Source: CALOCN01 sp942491735
Lineage (GTDB): Bacteria > Eisenbacteria > RBG-16-71-46 > JABDJR01
NCBI GenBank assembly: GCA_942491735.1
Contig: CALOCN010000014.1
Coordinates: 248,001 to 312,000, forward strand
Reading direction: 5' to 3'
DNA: 64,000 nt
Shown: piece by piece, positions 16,575 through 24,250 of the stretch
How the letters are laid out: the number at the start of each line of letters is the position of its first letter
Position numbering within the stretch: position 1 is the stretch's first letter
Program-made: the position numbers and the translations under genes
Notes under the pieces: generated by a model
Database searches by the model: none
Told to the model about the DNA's origin: nothing
The model's input: the letters and a program-made list of their open reading frames with translations, nothing else

Positions 16575-18098
16575 ATGAGACGACGTGAGTTCCTGACCCG
16601 GGTCGGCGGTTTCGCGGCCGGAAGCCTCCTGGCCCGGTCCCTGTGGTGGCCGGTCACCGCGAAAGCCCTGACCGGCCAAAGCGCGGGGAACGGCCGCATC
16701 CTGGTCGTGATCACCCTCCAGGGCGGCAACGACGGCCTGAACACCGTGGTCCCCTACACCGACGGTCTCTACTATGCCGCGCGGCCCACACTGGCCGTGC
16801 CGCAACCCAGCGTACTCACCCTCGATTCCGACACCGGACTGCATCCCAATCTCTCCGCGCTGATGCCGCACTGGAACAACGGCCACCTCGCCGTGGTGCG
16901 GGAAGTGGGCTATCCGGACATGAACCTTTCCCACTTCCGCGGAACCGACATCATCTTCAGCGGGTCCGACTCGCACGAGGTCATCTCCACCGGATGGCTG
17001 GGACGATGGCTCGAGACCCAGTACCCGGATTTCCCAGGGACGTTGCCCCAGAACCCCATGGCGTTGCAGCAGGGCTTCTCGGCCCAGCTTCCGCTGCAGG
17101 GGCCCAAGGGGGTGACCGGGGTGGTGGTGTTCGATCCCAGCACCTTTGCCTACCTGGTCAACAGCACCTACTCCGGCGGGCTCAGCGATGCGGTGCCGGC
17201 GACGCCCGGGGGGGATGAACTGTCGTTCGTACGTGGGGTGGACGTGGCTTCGTTCCAGTACGCCAACGAGATCGAGACGGCCAGCGACAACGGGACCAAC
17301 ACCGTGCCCTATCCCCAGACCGATCTGGGGAACCAGCTCGAGATCATCGCCCGGCTCATCGACGGGCAGCTCGACACCCCGGTGTACCTCTCGGCGATCG
17401 GCGGGTTCGACACTCATGCCCAGCAGCCGGGCGTGCACCCGCAACTCATGACGGAACTGTCCGAGGCCATCGCGGCTTTCCTGGCCGACGTGGCCAATCT
17501 GGGAAGGGCCGACGACGTGGCCGTGCTGACCGTCTCCGAGTTCGGTCGTCGGGTCGAGGAGAACGGCAGCGACGGCACCGACCACGGGACCGCCGCCCCC
17601 TGGTTCGTGGTGGGCAACGGGATCACCGGGGGCATCTACGGCCCGCCTCCGGCACTGGACGCGCTGGATCCCTACGGCAACCTGCCCACGGGGGTGGACT
17701 ACCGATCCATCTACGCGACCCTGCTCTACGGTTGGTTCGGAAGCAACCCGGACTGCGTGAACAGCGTTCTGGGTGGGCCGCACCAGATGCTCGGTTTTCT
17801 CTCCGAGGGCCTCGCCGCGGATCCCGTGGGTGATCCGGCTCTGACCCGGCTCCTCGCCCCCACGCCCAACCCCGCCCGGGGAACGCGAACGGTGCGGTTC
17901 CAGCTGGCCCAGCGCGGCCCGGTGCGGCTGGAAGCCTTCGATGTCCGGGGGCGGCGGGTGGCGCTGCTCGCCGAAGGACTGCGCGAGGCCGGTCCGCATG
18001 CGGTGACCTGGGATGCCACCGGCGTGGCCTCGGGGATCTACTTCCTTCGGCTGGAGGCGGCCGGGGAGCGTCACACGCAGAAAGCGCTGGTGCGATAG
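16575..18098 (+). CDS. DUF1501 family Tat-exported protein with C-terminal sorting domain
   Basis: A 507-residue sulfatase-fold-like DUF1501 protein. The N-terminus has a twin-arginine signal (MRRREFL followed by a hydrophobic stretch), so it is exported folded. Domain landmarks are ITLQGGNDGLNTV, NLSHFRGTDI, IGGFDTH and TVSEFGRRVEENGSDGTDHG. From about residue 425 a FlgD/Por-type Ig-like domain follows (PTPNPARG, FDVRGRRV, GIYFLRL), ending in a basic tail. Most DUF1501 proteins lack this domain; it implies cell-surface sorting. It follows the DUF1800 gene in one operon; AGGTGG precedes the ATG. The joint function is unknown. Confidence 0.92.
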   Translation: MRRREFLTRVGGFAAGSLLARSLWWPVTAKALTGQSAGNGRILVVITLQGGNDGLNTVVPYTDGLYYAARPTLAVPQPSVLTLDSDTGLHPNLSALMPHWNNGHLAVVREVGYPDMNLSHFRGTDIIFSGSDSHEVISTGWLGRWLETQYPDFPGTLPQNPMALQQGFSAQLPLQGPKGVTGVVVFDPSTFAYLVNSTYSGGLSDAVPATPGGDELSFVRGVDVASFQYANEIETASDNGTNTVPYPQTDLGNQLEIIARLIDGQLDTPVYLSAIGGFDTHAQQPGVHPQLMTELSEAIAAFLADVANLGRADDVAVLTVSEFGRRVEENGSDGTDHGTAAPWFVVGNGITGGIYGPPPALDALDPYGNLPTGVDYRSIYATLLYGWFGSNPDCVNSVLGGPHQMLGFLSEGLAADPVGDPALTRLLAPTPNPARGTRTVRFQLAQRGPVRLEAFDVRGRRVALLAEGLREAGPHAVTWDATGVASGIYFLRLEAAGERHTQKALVR

Positions 18099-18109
18099 AG
18101 TCCCGCGTC

Positions 18110-18592
18110 ATGAGCACGCGACCCTTGGACCTCATTGATCGGCTCGGCTTGCGCCCCCACCCGGAAGGGGGGCACTACGCCGAGGTGTTCCGGTCCCCGG
18201 ACACCGTCCAGCGTTCCGGAGACACCCGGAGCGCCCTCACCACCATTCACTTTCTGCTTGGGGACGACGAGATCAGTCGTTGGCATGTGGTGACATCGGA
18301 CGAGGTGTGGCATCACCTCGAGGGAGCCCCCCTTGAGTTGGTCACCTACGACCCCGCAGCGGGTCATCTGGAGTCCGTTATCCTGGGCTCGAACCGGATC
18401 GAGGGCGGGACGAACCCGCATGTGGTGCGGGCGGGCGTGTGGCAGGCGGCCAGGCCCCGCGGAAGCTATGCGTTGGCGGGTTGCACCATGGGCCCGGGGT
18501 TCGAGTTCGAGGACTTCCGCTTTGTCCGGGATCTCCCGGGGCACGAGACTGTTTTCTCCGGGGTCCTGGCCGACTACGAGGACCTGTTGTAG
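18110..18592 (+). CDS. Cupin-fold protein, cupin_5 (DUF985) family
   Basis: A 160-residue single-domain beta-barrel protein. The N-terminal LRPHPEGGHYAEVFRS and the HHLEGAPLEL, GCTMGPGFEFEDF strands are the DUF985/cupin_5 hallmarks (yeast YML079w-like). Structures of this family bind small ligands but no enzyme reaction is agreed. It starts 11 bases after the DUF1501 stop without a Shine-Dalgarno sequence. A TAGAGT box 8 bases before the ATG might give it its own leaderless mRNA. Confidence 0.88.
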   Translation: MSTRPLDLIDRLGLRPHPEGGHYAEVFRSPDTVQRSGDTRSALTTIHFLLGDDEISRWHVVTSDEVWHHLEGAPLELVTYDPAAGHLESVILGSNRIEGGTNPHVVRAGVWQAARPRGSYALAGCTMGPGFEFEDFRFVRDLPGHETVFSGVLADYEDLL

Positions 18593-18604
18593 CGGGTCCT
18601 CGAC

Positions 18605-19243
18605 TCAGTCCTCGGCCGGCGGCAACGCCGGCTCGTTCCCCGTGTCACGCAACGACTCCAGCCAGGCCCGGGTCGCTTCCAGGCCGGGCACGAATCCAAA
18701 GGGCCCCTTGTTCGCCGCCACCGCGAGGCGCCCATCGGTGCGCACCACGAACACCCGGTCCGGCCAGCCGTTGTAGGCGCGGTTCACCGTGTTGTCCATG
18801 CCGTCGACGAGGCAGGGGATGGTGAGTTGGTTGTCGTTGAGCAGCAACTCGGCCGTGGTACAGCGCGCGCCGTAGTCCGCGTGCTCGGAGATCCCCTTCT
18901 CCTGGGCGTAGTCAACCGGCCAGGTGCTGTCCTCGGCGTGTGCCTCGTTGATGTAGACGAGGAGGAACTCGGCCAGATCCGAGAACTCCCGGTACAGCGC
19001 TTCCATCTCGCCAACCTGGCGAAGGAACGGCGGTCAGGTGTAGCTCCCGAAGAAGATCACGACGGGTCGCTTCCCCTGGAACGAGGCCAGGTGGGTGGGG
19101 GCGGCCTTCTCTTCCTTCCGGGTCAGTTGCTCCAGGGTGAAGTCCGGCGCCCGGTCCCCGACCCGCAGCGCGCCGTCGTCTTCCATGTTGTAGATGGCCG
19201 GATCCGCGCCGGGAGGAATCTGGGGGATTGCGTCCTGGGTCAT
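18605..19243 (-). CDS. Selenoprotein, iodothyronine deiodinase-like, in-frame TGA = Sec
   Basis: A 212-residue thioredoxin-fold protein read through an in-frame TGA at 19034-19036 as Sec70. Upstream of the TGA the frame ends FFGSYT, and downstream it continues PPFLRQVGEMEALY in the same frame. Together these rebuild the deiodinase active site (FGSxTU-P-F). The partner residues Glu100 and His102 in YINEAHAED match the EEAH motif of deiodinases. A SECIS-like hairpin follows the TGA. The N-terminal VGDRAPDFTLEQL is peroxiredoxin-like. The ATG at 19243 has GGAGG 8 bases upstream. Bacterial relatives are known but their substrate is not; thyroid hormone is unlikely. It is the last gene of an eight-gene operon. 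Gene callers will split it into 74- and 133-residue fragments. Confidence 0.9.
19001..19027 (-). promoter_or_regulatory. Bacterial SECIS element for selenocysteine insertion
   Basis: In the mRNA just after the UGA, UCGCCA and UGGCGA (19017-19022 with 19008-19013) form a perfect stem around GGU. If the A-U pair opens, the loop is AGGUU, very like the AGGUCU loop of Escherichia coli fdhF. UUCC/GGAA extends the stem below a 2-base bulge. The loop Gs lie 17 bases after the UGA, inside the usual 16-37 base range for SelB recognition. Confidence 0.8.
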
Positions 19244-19258
19244 GTTACGGGCCTCCAA

Positions 19259-19699
19259 TCAGAACTGGGTGCGCGGATCCTTGACTTGTCCCGTCTCGAA
19301 GATGAGATAGGTGAAAGTGCCCTTGGCCAACAGTTGCTCGCCCTGCTCCAGGGTCGCCTCCGCCACCGCGATGCGTTTGCCGAGCTTGAGCCGGGAGGCG
19401 CGGGTGGTGATGGGGCCCTTGTTCCCGAACCCGGCGCGGAGGAAGTTCATCTTGAACTCCACGCTGGTCAGGGTTTGTCCCTCGGGAACGTCGGGAGCAA
19501 TGGTATAGACCGCCGCGGTGTCGGCGAGCGTGGTGAGAATGCCGCCATGGATGACCCCGGTCTCCTGGATGAGCTCCGGGCGGGGATCCAGGAGGAGCAC
19601 CGTCTCCTGGGCGCTGCGCTGCACCATGCGCATGCCCAGGAAGGCGTTGATGGGGGAAGCGTCGAAGACGGCGCGTATCCGGGCAAGCTCCGTGGTCAT
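19259..19699 (-). CDS. PaaI-type hotdog thioesterase
   Basis: A 146-residue single hotdog domain. GVIHGGILTTLADTAA is the PaaI/4HBT signature (His-Gly-Gly loop with the Asp of the active helix), and VEFKMNFLRAG is the following strand. It would hydrolyse an acyl- or aryl-CoA. The start is ambiguous: ATG at 19699 is preceded by GGGG at 5 bases, while ATGs at 19708 and 19711 have no ribosome site. It ends 15 bases before the selenoprotein start, whose Shine-Dalgarno sequence overlaps its end, so the two are co-translated. Confidence 0.85.
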   Translation of the reverse strand: MTTELARIRAVFDASPINAFLGMRMVQRSAQETVLLLDPRPELIQETGVIHGGILTTLADTAAVYTIAPDVPEGQTLTSVEFKMNFLRAGFGNKGPITTRASRLKLGKRIAVAEATLEQGEQLLAKGTFTYLIFETGQVKDPRTQF

Positions 19700-19747
19700 G
19701 CGCCCCATCATACCGCGCCGGTCCACGCCGTCGACGCCAAAATGGGT

Positions 19748-20398
19748 TCAGGCCAGGGCCCGGATAAACCGGTCGAGTCGCGCCGGAACCAGCCGGAAGT
19801 CCTCGTCCCGCAGACCGCTGCACACGTCCACCGCGAAGGGGCGCACCCGACTCACCGCCTCCGCGACGTTCTCCGGGTGAAGCCCCCCGGCGAGGAATAC
19901 CGGGATGCCCACCGTGGCCACGATCTCTCGACTGACCGACCAGTCGTGGGTGCGTCCCGTTCCGCCCAGGATCCTGGTCTCCGCGTCGGGAGCGCCGGTG
20001 TCCAGGAGGAGTGCGTCGGCACCGTCTGCCGCTTCCCGGGCCGCTCCAATCACTTCGGGTCCGGTCACGTGAATCACCGGGATCAACTTGACTCCGGGTA
20101 GCGCCCCCCGTAGTTCCGTGAGCGTTCCCCCGGCGAGCCGGTCACACAACTGGATCGTGTTGACCCGGCAGCGACGGGCCTGCTCGATGATCGCCTCCAC
20201 CCGGGTGAGGCTGGTCAGCAACACCGAGGCCACTCCCGGAGGCGTGGCATCGGCAATGGAGGCGATGGTCGCTTCGTCGATGATTCCCGGACCGCTCGGC
20301 ATGTGGGACACCAGCCCAAGGGCACTGGCGCCGGCGGTCACGGCCAGCGCGGCTTCCTCCCGGTCCCGGATGCAACAGACCTTGAAGCGGATGCTCAT
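19748..20398 (-). CDS. Phosphoribosylanthranilate isomerase-like protein (TrpF family)
   Basis: A 216-residue TIM-barrel protein. The catalytic Cys8 (FKVCCIRD, for VKICGIT in typical TrpF) and the catalytic Asp (LLLDTGAPD) are both present. The phosphate loop GGLHPENV and the VRPFAVDVCSG strand are standard. The first turn (CC for CG) and MPSGPGIID are unusual, so this is a divergent clade. No other tryptophan genes are nearby, and it sits between a PLP decarboxylase (4-base overlap) and a thioesterase. It may isomerise another phosphoribosyl-amine. TrpF activity is likely but not certain. Confidence 0.8.
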   Translation of the reverse strand: MSIRFKVCCIRDREEAALAVTAGASALGLVSHMPSGPGIIDEATIASIADATPPGVASVLLTSLTRVEAIIEQARRCRVNTIQLCDRLAGGTLTELRGALPGVKLIPVIHVTGPEVIGAAREAADGADALLLDTGAPDAETRILGGTGRTHDWSVSREIVATVGIPVFLAGGLHPENVAEAVSRVRPFAVDVCSGLRDEDFRLVPARLDRFIRALA

Positions 20399-21756
20399 GA
20401 CGTCGCCGAGGCCGCGCGCAGCATGGCGGCGAGGCTCAACTCCACGTCGTCATTTGTGGTGTGGATGGACGAGACGCTGATGCGCAGGACCTTGCGCCCC
20501 TGCCAGGTCGTGCCGGCGGCCCAGCAGGTGCCGTCCCGCTGGATGCCCTCGATGATCCGGTCCGTTCGGGCGTCGTCACCGAAGGCGACCAGGACCTGGT
20601 TGGAGACCACCTCGTTGAGGATCTCGTACCCGGCCTCGGCGAGTCCCTGGGCAAAGCGGCGGGCCTGGCTGCAGTTGCGCTCCACCACCTCGGCCACGCC
20701 CGCCTTGCCCAGGCTGCGCAGCACCGCCCAGACCTCGACGCCGCGGGCCCGGCGCGAGAACTCCGGAGTGTAGTGGTTGGGTTGCCGGGAGTCCGGGAAC
20801 TGGAGATAGGCCGCGTTGACCTCGAACGCGTTGCGCAGGGCGGCGGCGTCGCGGCAAAGGATGAGACCGCTGTCGTAGGGCACGTTGAGCCACTTGTGGG
20901 CGTCCAGGGCCCAGGAGTCGGCCAGCTCGTAGCCTTCCACCAGATGGGCGTGCCTGGGGGCGGCCCGCAACCACATCCCGAACGCACCGTCCACGTGAAC
21001 CCAGGCTCCGGCCGCCTTGGCGGCGCGGCAGAGGGGTGTGGCCGGGTCGCAGTCCCCGGTGCTCACGTCGCCGGCCTGGAGGCAAACCAGGGTGCGATCG
21101 TCGAGCCGGGGCAGCTGCTCCGGGATCATGCGCCCCTGACTGTCCACCGGCACCCGGGTTACCCGTTCCATTCCCATGCCGGCCATGGAAAGCGCCTTGA
21201 GCACGCTGACGTGAACGTCGTCCCCCACCACGACGTTGATCTCGGGGGCGCCGAAGAGTCCCCGCGCGCGGGCATCCCAACCGTGACGGGTGAGGAGGGC
21301 GTTGCGCGCCGCGACCACGCCGCTGAAGTTGGCCAGGGTCGCGCAGGTGACGAAGCCACCCGCGGTGCCCTGGGGCAGGTCCAGGATCTCGACCAGCCAG
21401 TCCAGGGCGATCTCTTCCAGACGGGCCGCGGTGGCGGAAAGCACCGAGCCACCCGCGTTCTGGTCCCAGGCCGTGGCCAGCCAGTTGGCCGCGATCCCTG
21501 CCGGGTGGGAGGCACCGACCACGAAGCCGAAGTACCGCCCCCCCGCCGAAGCGACGGTGGCGGGGGAACCCACCCGGTCCAGCAAGGCGAAAGTCTCCGC
21601 CGGATCGGAGGGTTGTTCCGGGAGCGGTTCGTCGAAGGCAACCAGGGCGTCCACTTCGCGCTTGGCGGGAGCGACCGGGCGATCGCCCAGGGTTTCCAGG
21701 TAGGTCGCGGCGCGATCGGCGACCGTGGCCAGGAGCGGTCGGATGTCTTCCATCAT
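20395..21756 (-). CDS. PLP-dependent group II decarboxylase (aromatic amino acid / glutamate type)
   Basis: A 453-residue fold-type I PLP enzyme of the group II decarboxylase family. The PLP lysine is Lys288 in DAHKWLNVPYD, the cofactor Asp lies in HVDGAFGMW, and VTCATLANFSGV forms the phosphate-binding region. It would decarboxylate an aromatic or acidic amino acid to an amine. The frame is open well upstream; the ATG at 21756 overlaps the stop of the methyltransferase gene by 4 bases and starts a normal-length protein. The ATG of the TrpF-like gene overlaps its stop. Confidence 0.9.
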   Translation of the reverse strand: MMEDIRPLLATVADRAATYLETLGDRPVAPAKREVDALVAFDEPLPEQPSDPAETFALLDRVGSPATVASAGGRYFGFVVGASHPAGIAANWLATAWDQNAGGSVLSATAARLEEIALDWLVEILDLPQGTAGGFVTCATLANFSGVVAARNALLTRHGWDARARGLFGAPEINVVVGDDVHVSVLKALSMAGMGMERVTRVPVDSQGRMIPEQLPRLDDRTLVCLQAGDVSTGDCDPATPLCRAAKAAGAWVHVDGAFGMWLRAAPRHAHLVEGYELADSWALDAHKWLNVPYDSGLILCRDAAALRNAFEVNAAYLQFPDSRQPNHYTPEFSRRARGVEVWAVLRSLGKAGVAEVVERNCSQARRFAQGLAEAGYEILNEVVSNQVLVAFGDDARTDRIIEGIQRDGTCWAAGTTWQGRKVLRISVSSIHTTNDDVELSLAAMLRAASATS

Positions 21757-22601
21757 GGGGTGTTCTCTTTCTTCCGCGTTGCCTCGACATAGAGACGGGG
21801 AATGGTCATTCGCAGTTCGCCTTCGAGCCGCGCCACGGCGTCGAGCCGTCGCTCCAGCTCGGCGAACACGTTCCGGTGTGTCTCCGGGGCAATGGCGCCT
21901 CTCCAGCCGTCGAGGAATCCATAGCGGGTCAAGGAATGCCGCAACAGGGCGCCCCCGCCGGCGAAACGCATGGTGAAGGAGTCCAGGAGTTCCCGCTCCA
22001 CCAAGAATCCGGCACGGTGGAGCTGCTCCCGCAGACGCTGGGGCGTGGTGCGATGGTCCTCCTGGGTCCTGAGCCTCTCCGCGGACTCCGTGTCTCCCGA
22101 TTCCCTGAGAACCTCTCCCAGCGTCGTGTACAACTCGGCCATGTGCCCGCGCGTGTTGGTGGTCAGCGCGATGCGGCCTTCGGGGTGGAGCACCCGGGCG
22201 CACTCGGTGAGCGCGGCCAACGGGTCCTCGAAGTTGTTGACCCCCACGTTGGACACCACGCGGTCAAACAGGTGATCCGGAAAGGGCAGCCGGACACCGT
22301 CGGCGAGCACGACGTGAAGCTGATTCAGCGCGTGGAGTCGACGCTTGGTCCGGATGCGGGGAATGGCTTCGCGCCACACATCCGCACCCACCACGGTATG
22401 CCCGGGACCGGTCAGGTTGGCGATCTCGACCAGGGGAAAGCCGGTACCGCAGCCCAGGTCCAGCCAGCGCAGACCGGATCCCAGGGGCACGTTGTCCAGG
22501 AGCACGGAACCGAACCGCGAGGACCAGACCGAAAGCTCATCGAACGCGGAGGCGACTTCCGGGTCGCGATGATGGGTGGGGCGGTCCAGGTAGTCCGTCA
22601 C
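21753..22601 (-). CDS. SAM-dependent methyltransferase (UbiE/Methyltransf_11 type)
   Basis: A 282-residue class I methyltransferase. Motif I is WLDLGCGTGFP near residue 46, the SAM-ribose acid lies in VVGADVW, LADGVRLPFPDHLFD is the motif II region, and RVLHPEGRIAL is motif III. The GTG start overlaps the stop of the 61-residue gene (GTGA). The target is unknown; operon neighbours suggest a small molecule. Family call is firm. Confidence 0.88.
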   Translation of the reverse strand: MTDYLDRPTHHRDPEVASAFDELSVWSSRFGSVLLDNVPLGSGLRWLDLGCGTGFPLVEIANLTGPGHTVVGADVWREAIPRIRTKRRLHALNQLHVVLADGVRLPFPDHLFDRVVSNVGVNNFEDPLAALTECARVLHPEGRIALTTNTRGHMAELYTTLGEVLRESGDTESAERLRTQEDHRTTPQRLREQLHRAGFLVERELLDSFTMRFAGGGALLRHSLTRYGFLDGWRGAIAPETHRNVFAELERRLDAVARLEGELRMTIPRLYVEATRKKENTP

Positions 22602-22783
22602 GACGCGGCGGCCTTGCCCCGGCGATAGCCGTCGCGGTACCCGCTGCGGTAGGCCTCGTTGAGAAGGGTCAGGTAGTGCTGCGCATTGCGTGGGTCCGGG
22701 GTGCTGCAGATGGTCCGACCCGAGGCGTTCACCACCCGGTGGTTGCCGTCTTCCGTCTCAAGCGTGTAGGGAGCCTCGTCCAT
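22598..22783 (-). CDS. Small hypothetical protein, 61 residues
   Basis: A short, charged protein with an N-terminal beta-like part (YTLETEDGNHRVVNASG) and a Tyr/Arg-rich C-terminal helix (AYRSGYRDGYRRGK). A GGAG lies 6 bases before the ATG and both ends are tightly fitted to neighbours: 3 bases after the VOC stop, and a 4-base overlap with the methyltransferase. That spacing is the main evidence that it is real. No family recognised. Confidence 0.65.
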   Translation of the reverse strand: MDEAPYTLETEDGNHRVVNASGRTICSTPDPRNAQHYLTLLNEAYRSGYRDGYRRGKAAAS

Positions 22784-22786
22784 GGG

Positions 22787-23422
22787 TTACTCCAGGTTGA
22801 CGCGGCCCGAGGGCCCTTCCAGGGTGGCGATCAGCGCCGGGACGCTTCCCAGCATCACGTTGAGCGGGATCCCCAGGGCGGCGAGCCCCGTTTGGACCCG
22901 GGACGGTTTGGGGTGTTCGGCGCGGAACGTGGTGAGCTTGACCCGAGGCGCGCCGGTTGCTGGGTGTTCACAGTCCCCCCACTGGATGGGAAACGGAATG
23001 AGACCATCCCCCGGCGGGCGAACGATGTCGTGGATGGCGATGCGAAAGCGGACGAACTCCCCGTCCGGACGCTGTCGTTCGGCCGCGATCACCGCGCCCG
23101 GATCGTAGTCCGCGGCGCGGGCCCGGGTGAGGGTCGCATCGAGATCCGTCACCGCCACCGCCCAGGTCACGAACCTGGGCTCGTCGAGAGTGTCGATTCC
23201 GAACGGGCGGCCGTTCTCGGGAGCGACGCCTTCCGGGTCCGGACCGATGATCTCCAGGTACGCCGCCTCTCCAAGGGAAAGGATCGCGTTGCGGGTGGCG
23301 AACCCGGCATGACGGCCGCCGTCCTGCGGTGTTACCCCCAGGCGCTTGGCCAGGTTCTCCACCGTGCGTTCCAGATGCGGGGTACCGTAGACCAGATGAT
23401 CGATGTGCTCGTGCGCGGTCAC
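22787..23422 (-). CDS. VOC-superfamily protein, glyoxalase-like domain
   Basis: A 211-residue protein of the Glyoxalase_3-like group. HIDHLVYGTPHLERTVENLAKRLGV gives the first beta-alpha-beta unit with a metal-ligand His, HAGFATRNAILSLGEAAYLEII the next strands with a ligand Glu, and WAVAVTDLDATLTRA the second unit. The reaction is unknown. The GTG at 23422 overlaps the TGA of the DUF72 gene by 4 bases, which fixes the start although the frame is open further. Confidence 0.82.
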   Translation of the reverse strand: MTAHEHIDHLVYGTPHLERTVENLAKRLGVTPQDGGRHAGFATRNAILSLGEAAYLEIIGPDPEGVAPENGRPFGIDTLDEPRFVTWAVAVTDLDATLTRARAADYDPGAVIAAERQRPDGEFVRFRIAIHDIVRPPGDGLIPFPIQWGDCEHPATGAPRVKLTTFRAEHPKPSRVQTGLAALGIPLNVMLGSVPALIATLEGPSGRVNLE

Positions 23423-24132
23423 GCTGACTCCTTGGTCGCAAGGGCGGCGAACCGTTCGGCCAGTTGTGGCCCGGCACAGTCGTCCTCGTGCTTGAAAAAA
23501 ACGAAGGCCCGGTCCCAACCCGTCTCACGGATCCGGTCCATCCATCGGCTCAGATCCGCGTCCGAATAGGCGGCGCCACGCAGACGCAGGTAGCCGTAGG
23601 ATGCGGTGGGCACCACCGGTGCCTGGGTGTCGTCCCCGGTATCGGTGACGCAATACGCGTAGCCGTGCTCCCGCAGAACGGCGGTCGCCTCGTCCCCCTC
23701 GAACCAGGAGGCGTGACGAAACTCGAAGGCGGCAGGGATTCCGGGTGGAAGCCCCTCGAGAAACCCCCGCAACCGTTCGGTGTCCTTCTTCAGGAAAGGA
23801 GGCGTCTGGAAGAGCACGATGCCCAGGCGGTTCCCCATCGCCTCCAGGTTCCCGAACAGGTAGCCGCACTCGTCCCCGGCGTCCGCAAGACGCTTGACGT
23901 GGGTGATGCGGCGGGACGCCTTGACCGCGAAGCGGAAGTGGTCCGGCACCTGACGGGTCCAGCCCTCCAGGACCTCCCGTTTGGGCATGCGGTAGAAGGT
24001 GTTGTTGATCTCCACCGATGTCAGGCGGCCTGCGTAGTGGGAGAGCATGTCCTTGGCGGGAAGCTTTTCGGGATAGAAGTCGCCCTTCCATTCCTTGTAG
24101 CTGAATCCGCTGGTGCCGACAAAGAGGTCCAT
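23419..24132 (-). CDS. DUF72 (YecE-like) protein
   Basis: A 237-residue TIM-barrel protein of the DUF72 family. It starts LFVGTSGFSYKEWKGDFYP, then SVEINNTFYRMP, FAVKASRRITH, GIVLFQTPP and AFEFRHASWF, ending with FVFFKHEDDCAGPQLAERF, all family hallmarks. No enzyme reaction is agreed. The ATG at 24132 has GGAG 6 bases upstream and heads an eight-gene operon that ends in the selenoprotein. Confidence 0.92.
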   Translation of the reverse strand: MDLFVGTSGFSYKEWKGDFYPEKLPAKDMLSHYAGRLTSVEINNTFYRMPKREVLEGWTRQVPDHFRFAVKASRRITHVKRLADAGDECGYLFGNLEAMGNRLGIVLFQTPPFLKKDTERLRGFLEGLPPGIPAAFEFRHASWFEGDEATAVLREHGYAYCVTDTGDDTQAPVVPTASYGYLRLRGAAYSDADLSRWMDRIRETGWDRAFVFFKHEDDCAGPQLAERFAALATKESA

Positions 24133-24250
24133 CAAGCGCTCCAACCGGGGGGGCGGCCATGGTATCACGCAGCAGGAACCCCGCTTCAGGCACAGGCGAC
24201 ACCGCTCGCGGGGGGCACACCGCGCACCCGGATCATGGGAGAATGCCCCG

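Noticed and set aside
18605..19036. Treating the 133-residue and 74-residue frames as two genes or a pseudogene
   Set aside because: They share one frame, the join rebuilds a known active-site motif, no start or ribosome site precedes the second part, and a SECIS-like hairpin is present.
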